Shown here one piece after another: positions 23,848 to 34,983 of a stretch of 64,000 nucleotides of DNA. The DNA is taken from the NCBI RefSeq assembly GCF_032854445.1, contig NC_088299.1:597001-661000 (forward strand), read 5' to 3'. Both the position numbers and the translations under genes were made by a program. The DNA is from Liolophura sinensis (Eukaryota; Mollusca; Polyplacophora; Chitonida; Chitonidae). Positions within the stretch are counted from its first letter, which is position 1. Each line of letters begins with the position of its first letter. A model generated the notes under the pieces. It saw only the letters and a program-made list of their open reading frames with translations, had not been told where the DNA came from and searched no databases.

Positions 23848-25701
23848 TGTAAACGCCATATGAGATGTAATCAGGAAAAAGAAAATTTCTTTTTTATATA
23901 TAAAAAACGTTTCACTTATCCGCATTTAAAGGTTTATAATGATGAATTTGAACTATTCAACTTTGACACCTCGATAGCTTATATCTTTTGGGGTTGGCAT
24001 GACAAAAACTTTGATGCCAGCTGTGTAAAGTGTGTGTAATATATTATTACACAAAGCACGCACTCTGCCATCAAAGGACGAGTCCAGCCAATAAAAGAGT
24101 TGCATCATCTGGTTGCTAAATGGGAGAGTAAATCAAATTCCTTATAGTCTCAGAGATTTATTATTAGCCAGATGGGTCAGTCATTAGGCCAATCAACCAG
24201 CAAACCCCTCAATGGAATCAAAGACTAAAACTTCTATACCAAAGTATTACATAATGCCTATGCTGCAGGACTACAGACGGTGAACACTGTGGCCTTACTG
24301 ATTAAATAATGCAATAAAACAATCAAACTCCGTCAACAGATAAAGTATAGCTTTCCAAATTTTGATTGCAAAACTAGTAAATCTTTGAATGAAAATTATG
24401 TGCAACAGTTCTACTTCAAGCGGTATTAAGCCATTCAGTCAGGTGTGAACAGGACTTGAAAGTCCAGACGTCTGAAAAACAATCTCCAAAATACATAATA
24501 CTGGGGAACACCTATAAAGCATAAATGCATATCATAAATCTTGGTGTAGAAAGCAATTTTGCATGAATAGAGGGGCATTCATTTAATGTGACTGAGGTGT
24601 ACGTATTACCCAGACGGCTGTGAGCTCCCAAAGGCCACGTTATGTAATATGGTGGCTGTTTGCACAACACTCCCCTGGAAATTGAGACATTCCATTTGTC
24701 ATTCAGCTCTCTAATGTTTTATTCCAGTCAGCTTCATCATGGATTTCATGAATATTTTCTGACACCGAAAAATACATTAGCCTGTAACAAAAGACGCTTG
24801 TCTTTGATCTCTGTGAAACGGACTCTATAATGAAGTAGCTGGTTTCACGCGTTATAGATCAGGGAAATTAGCGGATTCCATCGGCTCAACAGCAAAAATT
24901 TCATAATTCCTCTGTATTTCTAGCAGCAACCTGATATGACCAAGGAAGAAAATCGACGCCAGACATTCAAAACAAAGCCAGAGCCGAACCCCTTTCGAAC
25001 TGACTCAATTAGAAATATTAGCCACTTTTTAAAACCAATCCATTGCGGGCAATATTCGAGGATTAAAGCTTTAAACATACTAAACGAAATTCCAAAACAA
25101 TATTTAATGAGCTAAATTTTTCACAGTTTTTGTCATGTGAATTTAATTGCAAGTACTTGTCCATCGATACTGCTTTTGTGAATTTCTCAAGATGATACCA
25201 GAGTTCCACTGAAAACCGACTTATGCTGGAAAGAATTCAGTAAAGGGTTAACTAACACAAGACAATCTACGGCTAAAGGCCTATTCCCATACATAGTGGA
25301 CATACCGGATCCGATTCACGATGCACGACAGTATCGAGTCCAAACGAATTCTTACTATCAGAATTCGGCACAAGAACCGACTATCGCAATACCAACCACA
25401 AGTACAGCTACATGATAAGAGACATAGGCGACATTTAATAACCAGACGCTCAGCTGACGAACTAAGACAAAGTTTTTCCAGGATCAACAAATTTAACTCT
25501 TTAATTCCTTGATTTAGCCCTAGCCATTAGAAAGTTAACATTCACAATGTTCAATCGTTACATGAACGTCTACAAACATGTCTTAATATTATATCTTAAT
25601 ATATACATCAGAAACAGCCTCGTTGAGATATATCAAACATAGTCGGTGTCCAGTCTGACCCTCGGTACTAACATGTATTATCTATATATATCTAGCTCGT
25701 T
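23848..25701. other. No gene; possible conserved-type non-coding stretch
   Basis: 24600-24960 is less repetitive and more mixed in composition than its surroundings and carries cttgtctttgatctctgtg (a TCF/LEF-like CTTTGATCT). This is suggestive of regulatory DNA but unsupported without comparison. The frame at 25321-25512 is very basic (RHKNRL, DKRHRRHLITRRS) without a known motif. Confidence 0.3.
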
Positions 25702-27146
25702 AGGAGTATCAAACACGTGGTCTGCCATTCCGAGCTTCTTCACTACCTGGCAACATGCATCATCTCGCCAGGAATATTAAACACAGGGGGCTGCCATTCC
25801 GAGCCTGTTCACTATCTGGAAACATGCACCATCTCGCCAGGAATACCAAACACGTGGTCTGCCATCCCGAGCCTGTTCACTACCTGGAAACATGCACCAT
25901 CTCGCCAGGAGTATCAAACACAGGGGCTGCCATTCCGAACTTCACTTCCTAGCAACATGGGCCATCTCGCCAGGAGTGTGAAACACAGGGGCTGCCACTT
26001 CGAGTTTCTTCACTACTTAGCAACAAGCACCATCTCGCCAGGAGTATCAAACACAGGGGCTGCCATTACAAGCCTCTTCACTACCTAGCAATATGCACCA
26101 TCTCGCCAAGAGTATCAAACGAACACGGGCTGCCATTCCAAGCTTCTTAAGTAATCAACAACATGGACCATCTCGCCAGGAATGGTCCCAACACAGGGGC
26201 TGTGATTACGAGCCTGTTCACTACCTGGAAACATGCACCATCTCGCCAAGAGTATCAAAAACAGGGGCTGCCATTCCGAGCCTCTTCACTACCCGGCAAC
26301 ATACATTATCTCGACAGGAGTATCAAACACAGGGGCTGCCATTCCAAGTCTCTTCACTACCAAGCAACATGCACCATCTCGTCAGGTGTATCTAACACAT
26401 GGACTGCCATTCCGAGCCTCTTTACTACCCAGCAACATACATCATCTCGCCAGGAGTATCAAACAAATGGGCTGCCATTCCGAGCCTCTTCACTACCTAG
26501 CAACCTGCACCATCTCGCCAGGAGTATCAAACACATGGGCTGCCATTCTGAGCCTCTTCACTACCTTTTCACTACCTAGCAACATGCACCATCTGGCCAG
26601 GAATATCACCATAGGGGCTGCCATTCCGAGTCTCTTCAGTACCTAGCAACATGCTCCATCTGGCCAGGAGTATCAAACAAAGGGGCTGCCATTCCGAGTC
26701 TCTTCACTACCTAGCAACAGTGCCCATCTGGCCAGGAGCATCGAACATAGGGGCTGCCATTCCGAGCCTTTTCACTACCTAGCAACATGCTCCATCTGGC
26801 CAGGAGTATAAAACAAAGGGGCTGTCATTCCGAGTCTCTTCACTACCTGGCCAGAAGTATCAAACGCAGGAGCTGCCATTCCGAGTCTCTTCACTACCTA
26901 GCAACATACATTATCTCAACAGGAGGGTAAAACACAGGGGCTGCCATCCCGAGTCTTTTCACTACCTAGCAACAGTGCCCATCTGGCCAGGAGTATCAAA
27001 CATAGGGGCAGCCATTTCGACCCTCTTCACTACCCAGCAACATACATTATCTCGACAGGTGGGTAAAACACATGGGCTGCCATTCCGAGCCTGTTCACTA
27101 CCTAGCAACATGTACCATCCCGCCAGGAGTATCAAAAACAGGGGTT
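25702..27146 (+). repeat. Minisatellite, period about 68 bp
   Basis: About 21 imperfect units built from ctgccattccgagcctcttc, actacctagcaacatgca, ccatctcgccaggagtatca and aacacagggg. Units differ by substitutions and by deletions of 3-20 bases. A variant with catctggccagg dominates 26590-27000, and others have cattatctcgacagg. Because 68 is not a multiple of three, the open frames along it change frame from unit to unit, so it is not protein-coding. Confidence 0.95.
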
Positions 27147-28063
27147 GACGGTCTGAGATTTAGCAACATATACTGTCTTACTGAGAAATCCTGCTTAAAA
27201 CATAAATTACCGTAAGAGGTAAAATGTTTGAAATATTTTTTAAAAATACAAATATATGCATCTTTAAACCAAAAATAGGGATGTTAATTGAATATGCACG
27301 GTTGAGGTAGTCCTCCCGTGTAGTCTTTTATCTATTTTTGATTATTGACCTACTTTATGAATTGAAAACTTGGCCGTTTTTTTTTACTAATTGACATCCA
27401 TTATAAGTTGAAAACGTTGCTGTCCATTTTGTTAATTGATGTTCTTTGTATTTTGAAACAGTAACTCCAGTTTGCTGAATGATCTTTTGTATTATGGAAA
27501 ACATGACAGTTTATTTTAATTATTGAACTTTTGCACATGTTGTAAAAGTAAAAAATAAAAACTTTTGATAATATAACTTTTTTGTTAGCTTAACTATGTG
27601 GACAGTTGTACTGATTCAGTTTCCTTTAAATGTGAAAAGGTCATAAAGTTTGTTTTAGGTGTATTATTTCTGACGTGAAAATGCCACTGAGCATTTCTCG
27701 GATTGCAAGACATTAGGCTTGGTTAAATCAAGTGTTAATAACAGTTCATATATGTAGTAAGTCATCATCATTATTAACTATGTACACGTACAATCGAATC
27801 ATATTTCAGGGTTTCACAAATTACATGCAGGTGGTTAGCACGACAGCAGCGCGGTTGAGTTACTTTTGAAATAAAGTAAGGTAAAGAAAGCTCTTTTTCT
27901 TTAAAACTGCTTAGCACGATTGACATGTACATATCATTCACAATCAACAAGTAGCGATGTCGACAAATGGTAAACGTTAGCCAGTTATTACAGGTTTAAA
28001 ACGCTTCATATCTGTCATAGTTTATATAAGATCCACTGGATGTGCATCATTCAGACCATGTTA
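27147..28063. other. No gene recognised
   Basis: AT-rich. A short phrase ggtggttagcacgacagcagc (near 27831) resembles the SINE-A A-box region but is too short to call. Confidence 0.5.
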
Positions 28064-28272
28064 GGGGCCTCAGTGGCCTAGTGATTAGCGTGCTCGCATA
28101 GCACCCAGTAGCCTCTCCTTACTATGGTCGTTGTGAGCTTAAGTTCAGCTCAGACTGGTTTCCTGTCGAACGTGGGAAGGTCTGCAAGCAGCCATGGGTC
28201 CGTCGGTTTCCCCTGCCATAATGCTGGCTCCCGTCGTGAAATATCTTTGAGTACAGCGGATCATATAACAAA
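28064..28272 (+). mobile_element. SINE-A copy with a complete head
   Basis: ggggcctcagtggcctagtg, attagcgtgctcgcatagca, gttgtgagcttaagttcagc (B-box-like), cgtgggaaggtctgcaagca and ataatgctggctcccgtcgt, ending near aaacatgtac. Several internal deletions and no AATA tail. A SINE-B copy starts a few bases later in the opposite orientation. Confidence 0.85.
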
Positions 28273-28284
28273 CATGTACATATG

Positions 28285-28611
28285 TTTGCTCACTCTCACT
28301 CATACGACGACGGGGAGTCATTAGGTGTGTGTACATATATCTGTCTTCTTGTGGCAGGGCGAGTCCATGCCGCCAAATCCTTGCCGCCGCTAAAATATCA
28401 GCCGAAGACACCAGGCATAACACCTCACCCATTCACATTATACTGACACCGGGTTAACCAGTCATGTTTCTTGCTCTAGCATGTTAGTGCTGAGCGCCAA
28501 GCAAGGCAGCAGCAAGTACCAATTTTAAAGCCTTTGGTATGACCCGGGATCAAACCCGAGTCTCCCGTCTTGGAAGCAGACGCTCTAATCATTAGGCCAG
28601 CGAAGCGGTCA
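28285..28611 (-). mobile_element. SINE-B copy, tRNA-Gly-like head, minus strand
   Basis: On the minus strand: a 72-nt tRNA-like head (28540-28611), then ataccaaaggctttaaaat, a body with aaccagtcatgtttcttgct (plus orientation), atactgacaccgggttaacc and cagccgaagacaccaggca, and an end with cgacgacggggagtcattag. Pieces recur at 36768-37010, 52962-53011 and 63892-64000, always in this orientation. Confidence 0.85.
28540..28611 (-). pseudogene. tRNA-like head of SINE-B (tRNA-Gly-type)
   Basis: The minus strand begins tgaccgc and ends gggtca, so five acceptor-stem pairs can form. D-arm/A-box tggcctaatgattagagcg; anticodon arm cgtct-gcttcca-agacg; T-arm/B-box cgggtttgatcccggg. The cttccaa around the anticodon loop recalls tRNA-Gly(TCC), but the perfect stem shifts the loop by one base and position 33 would be C. 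Together with the shared SINE body this argues for a SINE head, not a working tRNA gene. Confidence 0.7.
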
Positions 28612-29614
28612 AAAATAAATAAATAAAAATAAACTAAACCAGATCATCGTTTAATATGTTCAACGGTGATCAAGCCCGAAATATTGTCGTCGTGAGGTCT
28701 ACATAGCCAATGTTATTTTGCATTGTGTCATAAAGGAAATGCATTTTTTTGAGATGCATGGCTCATAGGCAAAATAATGTCTTCTGTGGTTACAGGAAAA
28801 GTCCAAGTTAGGTCAAAACATGCTCATGTTATCAAGGTTGCTCTTTCAGTCAAAGAATAACCTCAAAGAGGTGACGATGGGGTAAACAACATGTGGTAAA
28901 GATGCATGAAAAATAATGTCTATATCAATTAAGGAACAAAGTAAAATAATTATTCATTACAATCACAAAATAAAAATAAGACATCTCAAAACTGGATAAT
29001 TTTATTCATTTACTAACTATTGTTGGGCACATCCGGTCATATCTTTAAGTCGTGTATAATCGTGTCTTCATTGTTTGACTGCGGGCCGTTGCCTATGGCG
29101 GTAATTTCCAGCAAGGCTATATCTGAGTCAATCTAACCCGACAAATTAAAACAAATGATGTAACAAGATACACCCTCGTTACCGCACTGACGGGGAAAAG
29201 TTTCTGTAACTTAATCAAGTACCTAAGTCATGACCTAAGTGTAGTGTTCGGGGTTGCCGGCAAGATAGCTCAGTTCGCTCATGGGAATCATTACGAAAGA
29301 GACTTGTATAATAATCTGACAACCAGCATCAAACAGAAGCAGTAAAACCGTCCGGAAACCTGCAGGCATCTTTATTATGACGAAAACCGAATCATCATTA
29401 TCGTAAACGTTTCGTGTGTTGTCGTAAAACATGTGGTAATGGAATGATTGGTCGCCTAATCTAACGCCAACCTTTGGTATTCTTTTACAATAAGCGTGCC
29501 GGCCGATAAGTTAGGTAGAAAAAAAAACAGGAAATAAATAAGCGACCGTAGCTGAGGCGTATACATCATAGCTTTCACTGGGGAATCTAACCGAAGAGTT
29601 TAAACTTTGTATTT
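28612..29614. other. No gene recognised
   Basis: AT-rich, no coding island. The minus-strand frame at 29235-29432 is motif-free. Confidence 0.5.
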
Positions 29615-29788
29615 ACGAGCTGGCTTCCTTTCGGCTGTACGTGGGAAGGTCTTGCAGCAACCTGCGGATGGTCGTTGGTTGTCCCCGAGCTCTGCCCGGT
29701 TTTCACCTACTATAATTCTGGCCGCCGTCGTATAAGTGAAATATTCTTGAGTACGGCGTAAAACATCAATCAAATAAATAAATAAATT
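29615..29788 (+). mobile_element. SINE-A copy, 5'-truncated, young-looking
   Basis: gagctggcttcctttcggct through cgtgggaaggtcttgcagca, aacctgcggatggtcgttgg and ggccgccgtcgtataagtga, to a complete tail, gtacggcgtaaaacatcaat plus AATA repeats. Few differences from the 8261 copy suggest recent insertion. Confidence 0.9.
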
Positions 29789-31550
29789 CTTTTTACGATT
29801 ATTATGTGATTCTTCACAAAGGAGATGTTTTCACTTGAATAAATGTATGGGCCTATGGGGGCGGGGGAGGGTGACAGTGTAAATAGGCATAGTTGTCTCT
29901 GTTTTTAACAGCCCGTTGCAGCAGGGGCAGCGAAATCATCCCCAAAATATTTAGTCAAAGAATAAAATGTGATAGGTCCCATCATCTCTCGGTCTTTCCA
30001 CTTCGGGGAACTGTTTACTGCATTAGGAAAACCGCAAACCACAAACTGTGTTAGCGTGAACCTTGAACGATGGATCCACAGGGTGCATGGTGGTGCACAG
30101 GACTTGTTTACAGTACTGGACTGATATCGACAGGCAGGTTGTTTTCGTTACGAATACCTTGAATGAAAAACATAACATTTTATAACCGAGAACGGTTACA
30201 GAAATGTAACCTTCATACTCATATATGCATTTGTTAAAATTCAAGTCAGTAGGCCTCTCTGTTCAAAGAGGACTGGGTAAAGGCTCTTGGCCATTAGACC
30301 ATCAACTAACAATATGAGTATTTAATGCATCATCTCGCATTATTCACAAGTATATAATGCATGAAAAATGATAATGTGAAAATGAGATTTTACGTACAAC
30401 AAAAGCCTAACTGAAATATAGAGGGTAAAGGAAGGATTTTACCGAAACGTATGTATCATTGATAGGATAATGGTAATACTCCAAATTACAACACTTCATT
30501 GAAAAGATTAATTAAAACCGGCTAAAAAACAATAGAATATTATTACTGATTTAGTTTGATGAATCACGAACAAAAGCGGACATGGCACTAAAGTTTATGC
30601 TTTTAGAATTTTATAAACAATTTTGAAGAATAGGTACATACCACAATACTTGCAGATCAGGAGATATAACTTTCTACTTCGAAACAAACCTATGATCTCA
30701 AAGTAAAATAACTGTACATTGATTAACGCCCGGAAATGTCTTTACTTCTGATGCTACCAGTGTTTTTGAAACTAATCTATCTGACACCGATGTAGCCCTT
30801 GTTTAGTGTTTCACATCGCACGTTAACTTGGTCATGTATACCATCTGTTAGAGAAAGTTTTAGCCATCTTAAATTCACTGTAAATGTCACAAATGCACCC
30901 TTCGGAGTTACTTCCGGATAACCGTGTTTGCCGCTACGTGCCATACACCACAGAAGCATGATATGGACAGATATAGGGGGAAAGTGAATCAAACTCTAAG
31001 TATACAAACAATCATTTGCATAACAGAAGTATCATCACTTTTTTTTAGCAGATTTATGTAAGAAACTTCTATCTCTGCTCTGTTGTCCTGGGGCGCTTTG
31101 CCTGTGCCTTGTGCGGGAAAGGAGAGCATGTGGGGCGGTATAGGATAGAACCAATCGAGCTGTTGTTCAACGACACATACACAACTCCAGAGCCAAATGC
31201 CTCTTATCCTCAATATCCTGGGAAATCGGGGGGTAGCAGATGAGGTCATAAGCTCTTGTATCCTCCACCAGACACGTTGCTGCATATCCGCCTGGATTAA
31301 TTCACCTCTCCAGATGTTTGACTATTTTTAAGGTTAGGTTGAACGTGACGAATGGAGAAGACATCCACGGTGACTAGACCCGATGATTAGAACGACCAAG
31401 TACCTGTCCGAAAAATGAAATCAGGTTAGCCAAGTAGAACGGGAAGTGCGCCTTCTGCATGGAAAATATCCCAACGCTACGGATGTGACCATAAAAGTTT
31501 TATTCATGACATGGTTTTATGTATTCAGGAGAAAACGAAATGATTGGCGT
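29789..31550. other. No gene recognised
   Basis: Motif-free open frames at 30023-30244, 30777-30992 and 30989-31285 (all minus). The last is 98 codons and lies in a locally G+C-richer patch, but shows no domain or splice pattern. Confidence 0.45.
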
Positions 31551-31765
31551 CGGTGTCATAACAATGTGACTGAGTTGGTATCATGTCTAGTGTCATAATA
31601 TTATAACTGAGTAGGGTGTCATGTTTGGTGTGATAATAATTTGACTGAATGGGGTGTCTTATCTGCTATAATAATAATATTGCGACTGAGTAGGGTGTCA
31701 GATCAAATGTCATAAATATGTGATTGAAAAGGGTGTCATGTCTGGTGTCATAACAATTTGTATGG
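31551..31765 (+). repeat. Degenerate tandem repeat, period about 37 bp
   Basis: About six units of ggtgtcataataatgtgac then tgagtagggtgtcatgtct, diverged from one another. The first unit begins near cggtgtcataacaatgtgac and the last ends near tcataacaatttgtatgg. Confidence 0.85.
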
Positions 31766-32872
31766 CTGGGATATTGCTTACGTTAAACCACATTCATTCG
31801 TATTAAAACCAGAAAATAATACTTCTTGTGTCTTTTGTGCATTGATAAAATTTGAAAAAATGTTACCTAAAGGAAAAAATGCTATTACGCCATAAAACCA
31901 GGATTTTTTTAGATGTCAATAAATGATTGTCCCCGCTAATGATCGATGTGAAAATATATATGAATATTTTATAAAAAAGAAAAAAACAAACCCATATACA
32001 TAAGATATCAACGCAACATAGATATCAGTTATCAACGTTAGTGAAATACCAGTGTGAATGAACAATAATCAGTAATCAGAAATTGCCATCCGCACCAGAG
32101 TCCAAAAACTATCAGCCTTGCACGTTTATGATTTTCACTGCCGTATGACACACAATCACCATTAATCATTTAAACAGCGTTTTCTTTGTGGGCCACTTTA
32201 TGTCGAAGTTGGCGTAAGAACCCAAATCGTCGAGGTATCCTAGCAGGGCTCAGAATCCCATTAATCCATACGTGGCAATGTGAACGTTTAGTGCTGTAGC
32301 TCAGTCCCAGACAATCCGTGGCCAAGAAGCTTTGGTGCATACCTGGCCCAGACTGTGATAATGCAGTCATCAAAATCTTGACATAGGTTGAGGGTCAAAA
32401 TCTAGACGTTTTCATGCAGTAGCTGGGAGGGGTGTCTAGCAACGCCAAGGAGATGCCACTCACAGCCTTGTCATCACCTGTCACCTTGTGTCGTCTTGCC
32501 CAGAACTTCAAACTTTCATCATTAAAACTTTTACCTGCCCAAAGCTTAGATATTTTCCATCATTTTGATACTAAGCATGCACCTGTACACCAAAAATGGC
32601 AGGCTGGTAGCGATAAAAGACTTCACACCCTAGTATACACAGAAAGTGCGTCCTGATTCCAACAATCACATGTAAATCAGCGATCGGTTCAGTCTGTACA
32701 CCTATACTAGCTGCAATGAACTTTCAGTTTTACAAGACTCAGTTGAAAGTAAATTTATGTTTTTGGAATGGAAAGTTTTACTAGATATTTTACTCAGTAT
32801 TTATTAGTCATAAACTAACTGGTGTTTTTCTTTATTTTATTTTTTCTTTGTTACGATGAAGACATATAGGAT
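31766..32872. other. No gene recognised
   Basis: A-rich around 31970-31990. Open frames at 32170-32373 (-) and 32432-32656 (+) lack motifs. Confidence 0.5.
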
Positions 32873-32970
32873 ATTGCACAGTGAAGGTTGAATACCATAA
32901 ATATTGTTTGAATGAGAGGTTTCACTTTTCACGAGAAAATATTTATGGCATTCAACCTTCACTGTGCAAT
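32873..32970. repeat. Near-perfect 33-bp hairpin with a 32-nt loop
   Basis: Left arm 32873-32905 (attgcacagtgaaggttgaa ...) and right arm 32938-32970 (... ttcaaccttcactgtgcaat) are complementary at 32 of 33 positions. The whole unit is 98 nt, the size of an animal microRNA precursor, though the pairing is more perfect than usual. It could equally be a miniature inverted-repeat element. The open frame from 32881 crosses both arms and is not a gene. Confidence 0.9.
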
Positions 32971-33073
32971 AGTCTATTTATAATTTATATCCTGATATTT
33001 TCTCTACATGCATATAAGTGCGTATCAGTTTATCTATTGCATCCGTGCAAAAAAATATTCAATGTGCCATCTG

Positions 33074-33679
33074 CGTTTACACTACAGCTGAGCCTGGCTC
33101 GTTTCAGCCATGCCGAGCTTGGTCAGGGCTCAGCCCACTTAATACCGTACCGTTTACATTCAAGGTCTCACCAACGGGCCGAGCCTTTCCTCTGTAGCAC
33201 TCTTCAGTCACTGGAGGTACAAACACTACTTCCAAGATGGCGGTACCCACACTTCGATTTCTGTGTTTATCAAGGTTAGTTAAGAGAAAAAGACGACATA
33301 TTCGTGACAGCGCCAGCCTTATAATGTTCTGGATGGTTAATTACCACACTCAGTCTCGGAGTGTCCGATTGCAGATACATCTGCGCCGTATTGTTTACAA
33401 AAAAGCGGTAAGGTGAGCGGAAGTGAAAGGTCAGCGGAAGTTCCCAAACAAACATGCGCAGTTAAGTTTTCTAAGCGAGCAGGGCCCGGCAATGCGTTTA
33501 CACTACACTTGCTTGCTGGGCCATGCTTCATTCGGGCCGAGCTCACCACTTGTTGCGGGGTTCGGCCCAGTCAAATCTGGCCTGGTGCCGAGCACGCTTG
33601 TCCCGTTTACACTACCCAGTTTTCTGCCGTGCCCTGCTCCATCTGGACCGAGCCCAGCTGAAAACATGTAGTGTAAACG
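33074..33679. mobile_element. Element with GTTTACACTA inverted and internal repeats
   Basis: Left end cgtttacactaca (33074) and right end tgtagtgtaaacg (33667-33679) are inverted repeats, each followed inward by agctg and a ggctcg-like block. The same motif recurs inside at 33495 and 33604 in the left-end orientation. The inside is rich in gccgagc/gggcc phrases and clearly more G+C-rich than the flanks. This resembles non-autonomous DNA transposons with repeated subterminal motifs (hAT-like by my impression). No transposase or clear target-site duplication is visible. The overlapping frames at 33337-33671 run through these motifs. Confidence 0.6.
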
Positions 33680-33927
33680 AGTCTAACGAGTAAACAGTTA
33701 TCCAAAAGGAGTTTAGACAAGAGTACATGCATGCCTACAAAGAATAATGAATGGTGCAGCAAATGAAGTGTGAATGACATGTGATAGCATATTTCAGGCA
33801 ACAGGTGAAATGCGGTTCATGAAAGAATAATATGTTGAAGTTTGTCTTGTTTCTATATTGAATACTTAGATTACAAGTGGTTTTTATAATAAAATACTAA
33901 TTGAATTTCAATATAATTTCAGACAAA

Positions 33928-34026
33928 TGCCCCGGTTTTCTTTCGTCATAATGCTCGCCATTGTCGTAGTCAAACACCCTTCGGTACAGTGTAAAACTCC
34001 AATCAAATAAATAAATAAAATAAATC
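33928..34026 (+). mobile_element. SINE-A 3' fragment
   Basis: tgccccggttttctttcgtc, ataatgctcgccattgtcgt, then gtgtaaaactccaatcaaat and AATA repeats. Confidence 0.75.
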
Positions 34027-34814
34027 AAATACACCCATTATATAATCAGTATAAATAATATACATGTATTTCATTTGTATTTCAACTACTTTTCATCTCC
34101 TACTTCTTGTTTCTTTTTTGTTTATTTTATGAGCCATACACATTACAGATTTTGAAATCAAATAACAAATAATTATATATAACAAGTAGTTATAACTTAA
34201 AAGATAATAAGATCTTTTTGAAGTGTACACATTTATTTCTGGTTTATGCCTCCTGGTCAGCATGGTCAGATGTTGCAATGTTCTAACTATAAACTCTTGT
34301 GTTTATAATGCATATATTTTGCATTATAAATGCATATATTTTGCATATGCCGCAACTTTATGTGGTAGGCCTACCTCTTGTAAATTGCTTTTTTTTGCCT
34401 TACATAAAGATTGCCCATTTACATGGTGTCCGTCAATTTTATGGGTAAATGAAACCAGATATAGAAGTCGTTTATGTGTTTTGCAGCACATTCTTCAATT
34501 TTATTCATAGTTCACGCATGCTCTCTGTATCTGAACATGGGTATTGCCTAGTAACGTGCTGTTAAAGGATATCACAATTTCCTGTTAGAGCTACAAACAT
34601 GGACAGCAATCATTGTTGAGGTATAAGATTATAAGCCAGAAAAAAGCATCATCCACAGAAGTTTAAGACATAAGACCATCCAGATTGATCTTTATAGGAG
34701 GTGGTAGCTTAACATGGGTGTTACCGGTATGAGTTATTTCAAAGCAAGGGTATTCACTAGGTTTATATCATACATGTCATACATTTACTAGAAATCTAGC
34801 ATCACACTTCAATT
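34027..34814. other. No gene; small direct repeat near 34305-34350
   Basis: The phrase atgcatatattttgcat occurs twice in a row (about 34309 and 34329) and is itself nearly palindromic. The 95-codon frame at 34223-34510 crosses it and is not convincing. Confidence 0.5.
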
Positions 34815-34983
34815 TCTCTTCCCCTCCGACCGTATTTGGGAAGGTTTACCGATAACTTGCGGATGGTCATGGGTTTCCCCCGGGGTCTTCCTGGTTTCCT
34901 CCCGTCATAATACTGGCAGCCGTCGTATAAAGGGAAATATTCTTGAGTGCAGCAAGAAGCATCCATCAAATAAATAAATAAAT
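34815..34983 (+). mobile_element. SINE-A copy, 5'-truncated
   Basis: ttctcttcccctccgaccgt, aacttgcggatggtcatggg, ggcagccgtcgtataaaggg and aatattcttgagtgcagcaa, then atccatcaaataaataaata. Confidence 0.88.

Noticed and set aside
25361-25374. gaattcggcacaag, close to a cDNA-library EcoRI adapter
   Set aside because: One mismatch and ordinary genomic flanks on both sides. Most likely coincidence, not vector contamination.
25717-26646. 100-138-codon frames over the 68-bp minisatellite
   Set aside because: The period is not a multiple of three, so the frame shifts at each unit and several overlapping frames are open. No initiation or splice context.
27822-27862. SINE-A head fragment (ggtggttagcacgacagcagc)
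   Set aside because: Only about 25 bases resemble the A-box region. Too little to call.
28540-28611. A functional tRNA-Gly gene
   Set aside because: It is continuous with a SINE body found elsewhere, and the anticodon arm is irregular (the perfect stem shifts the loop and leaves C at position 33).
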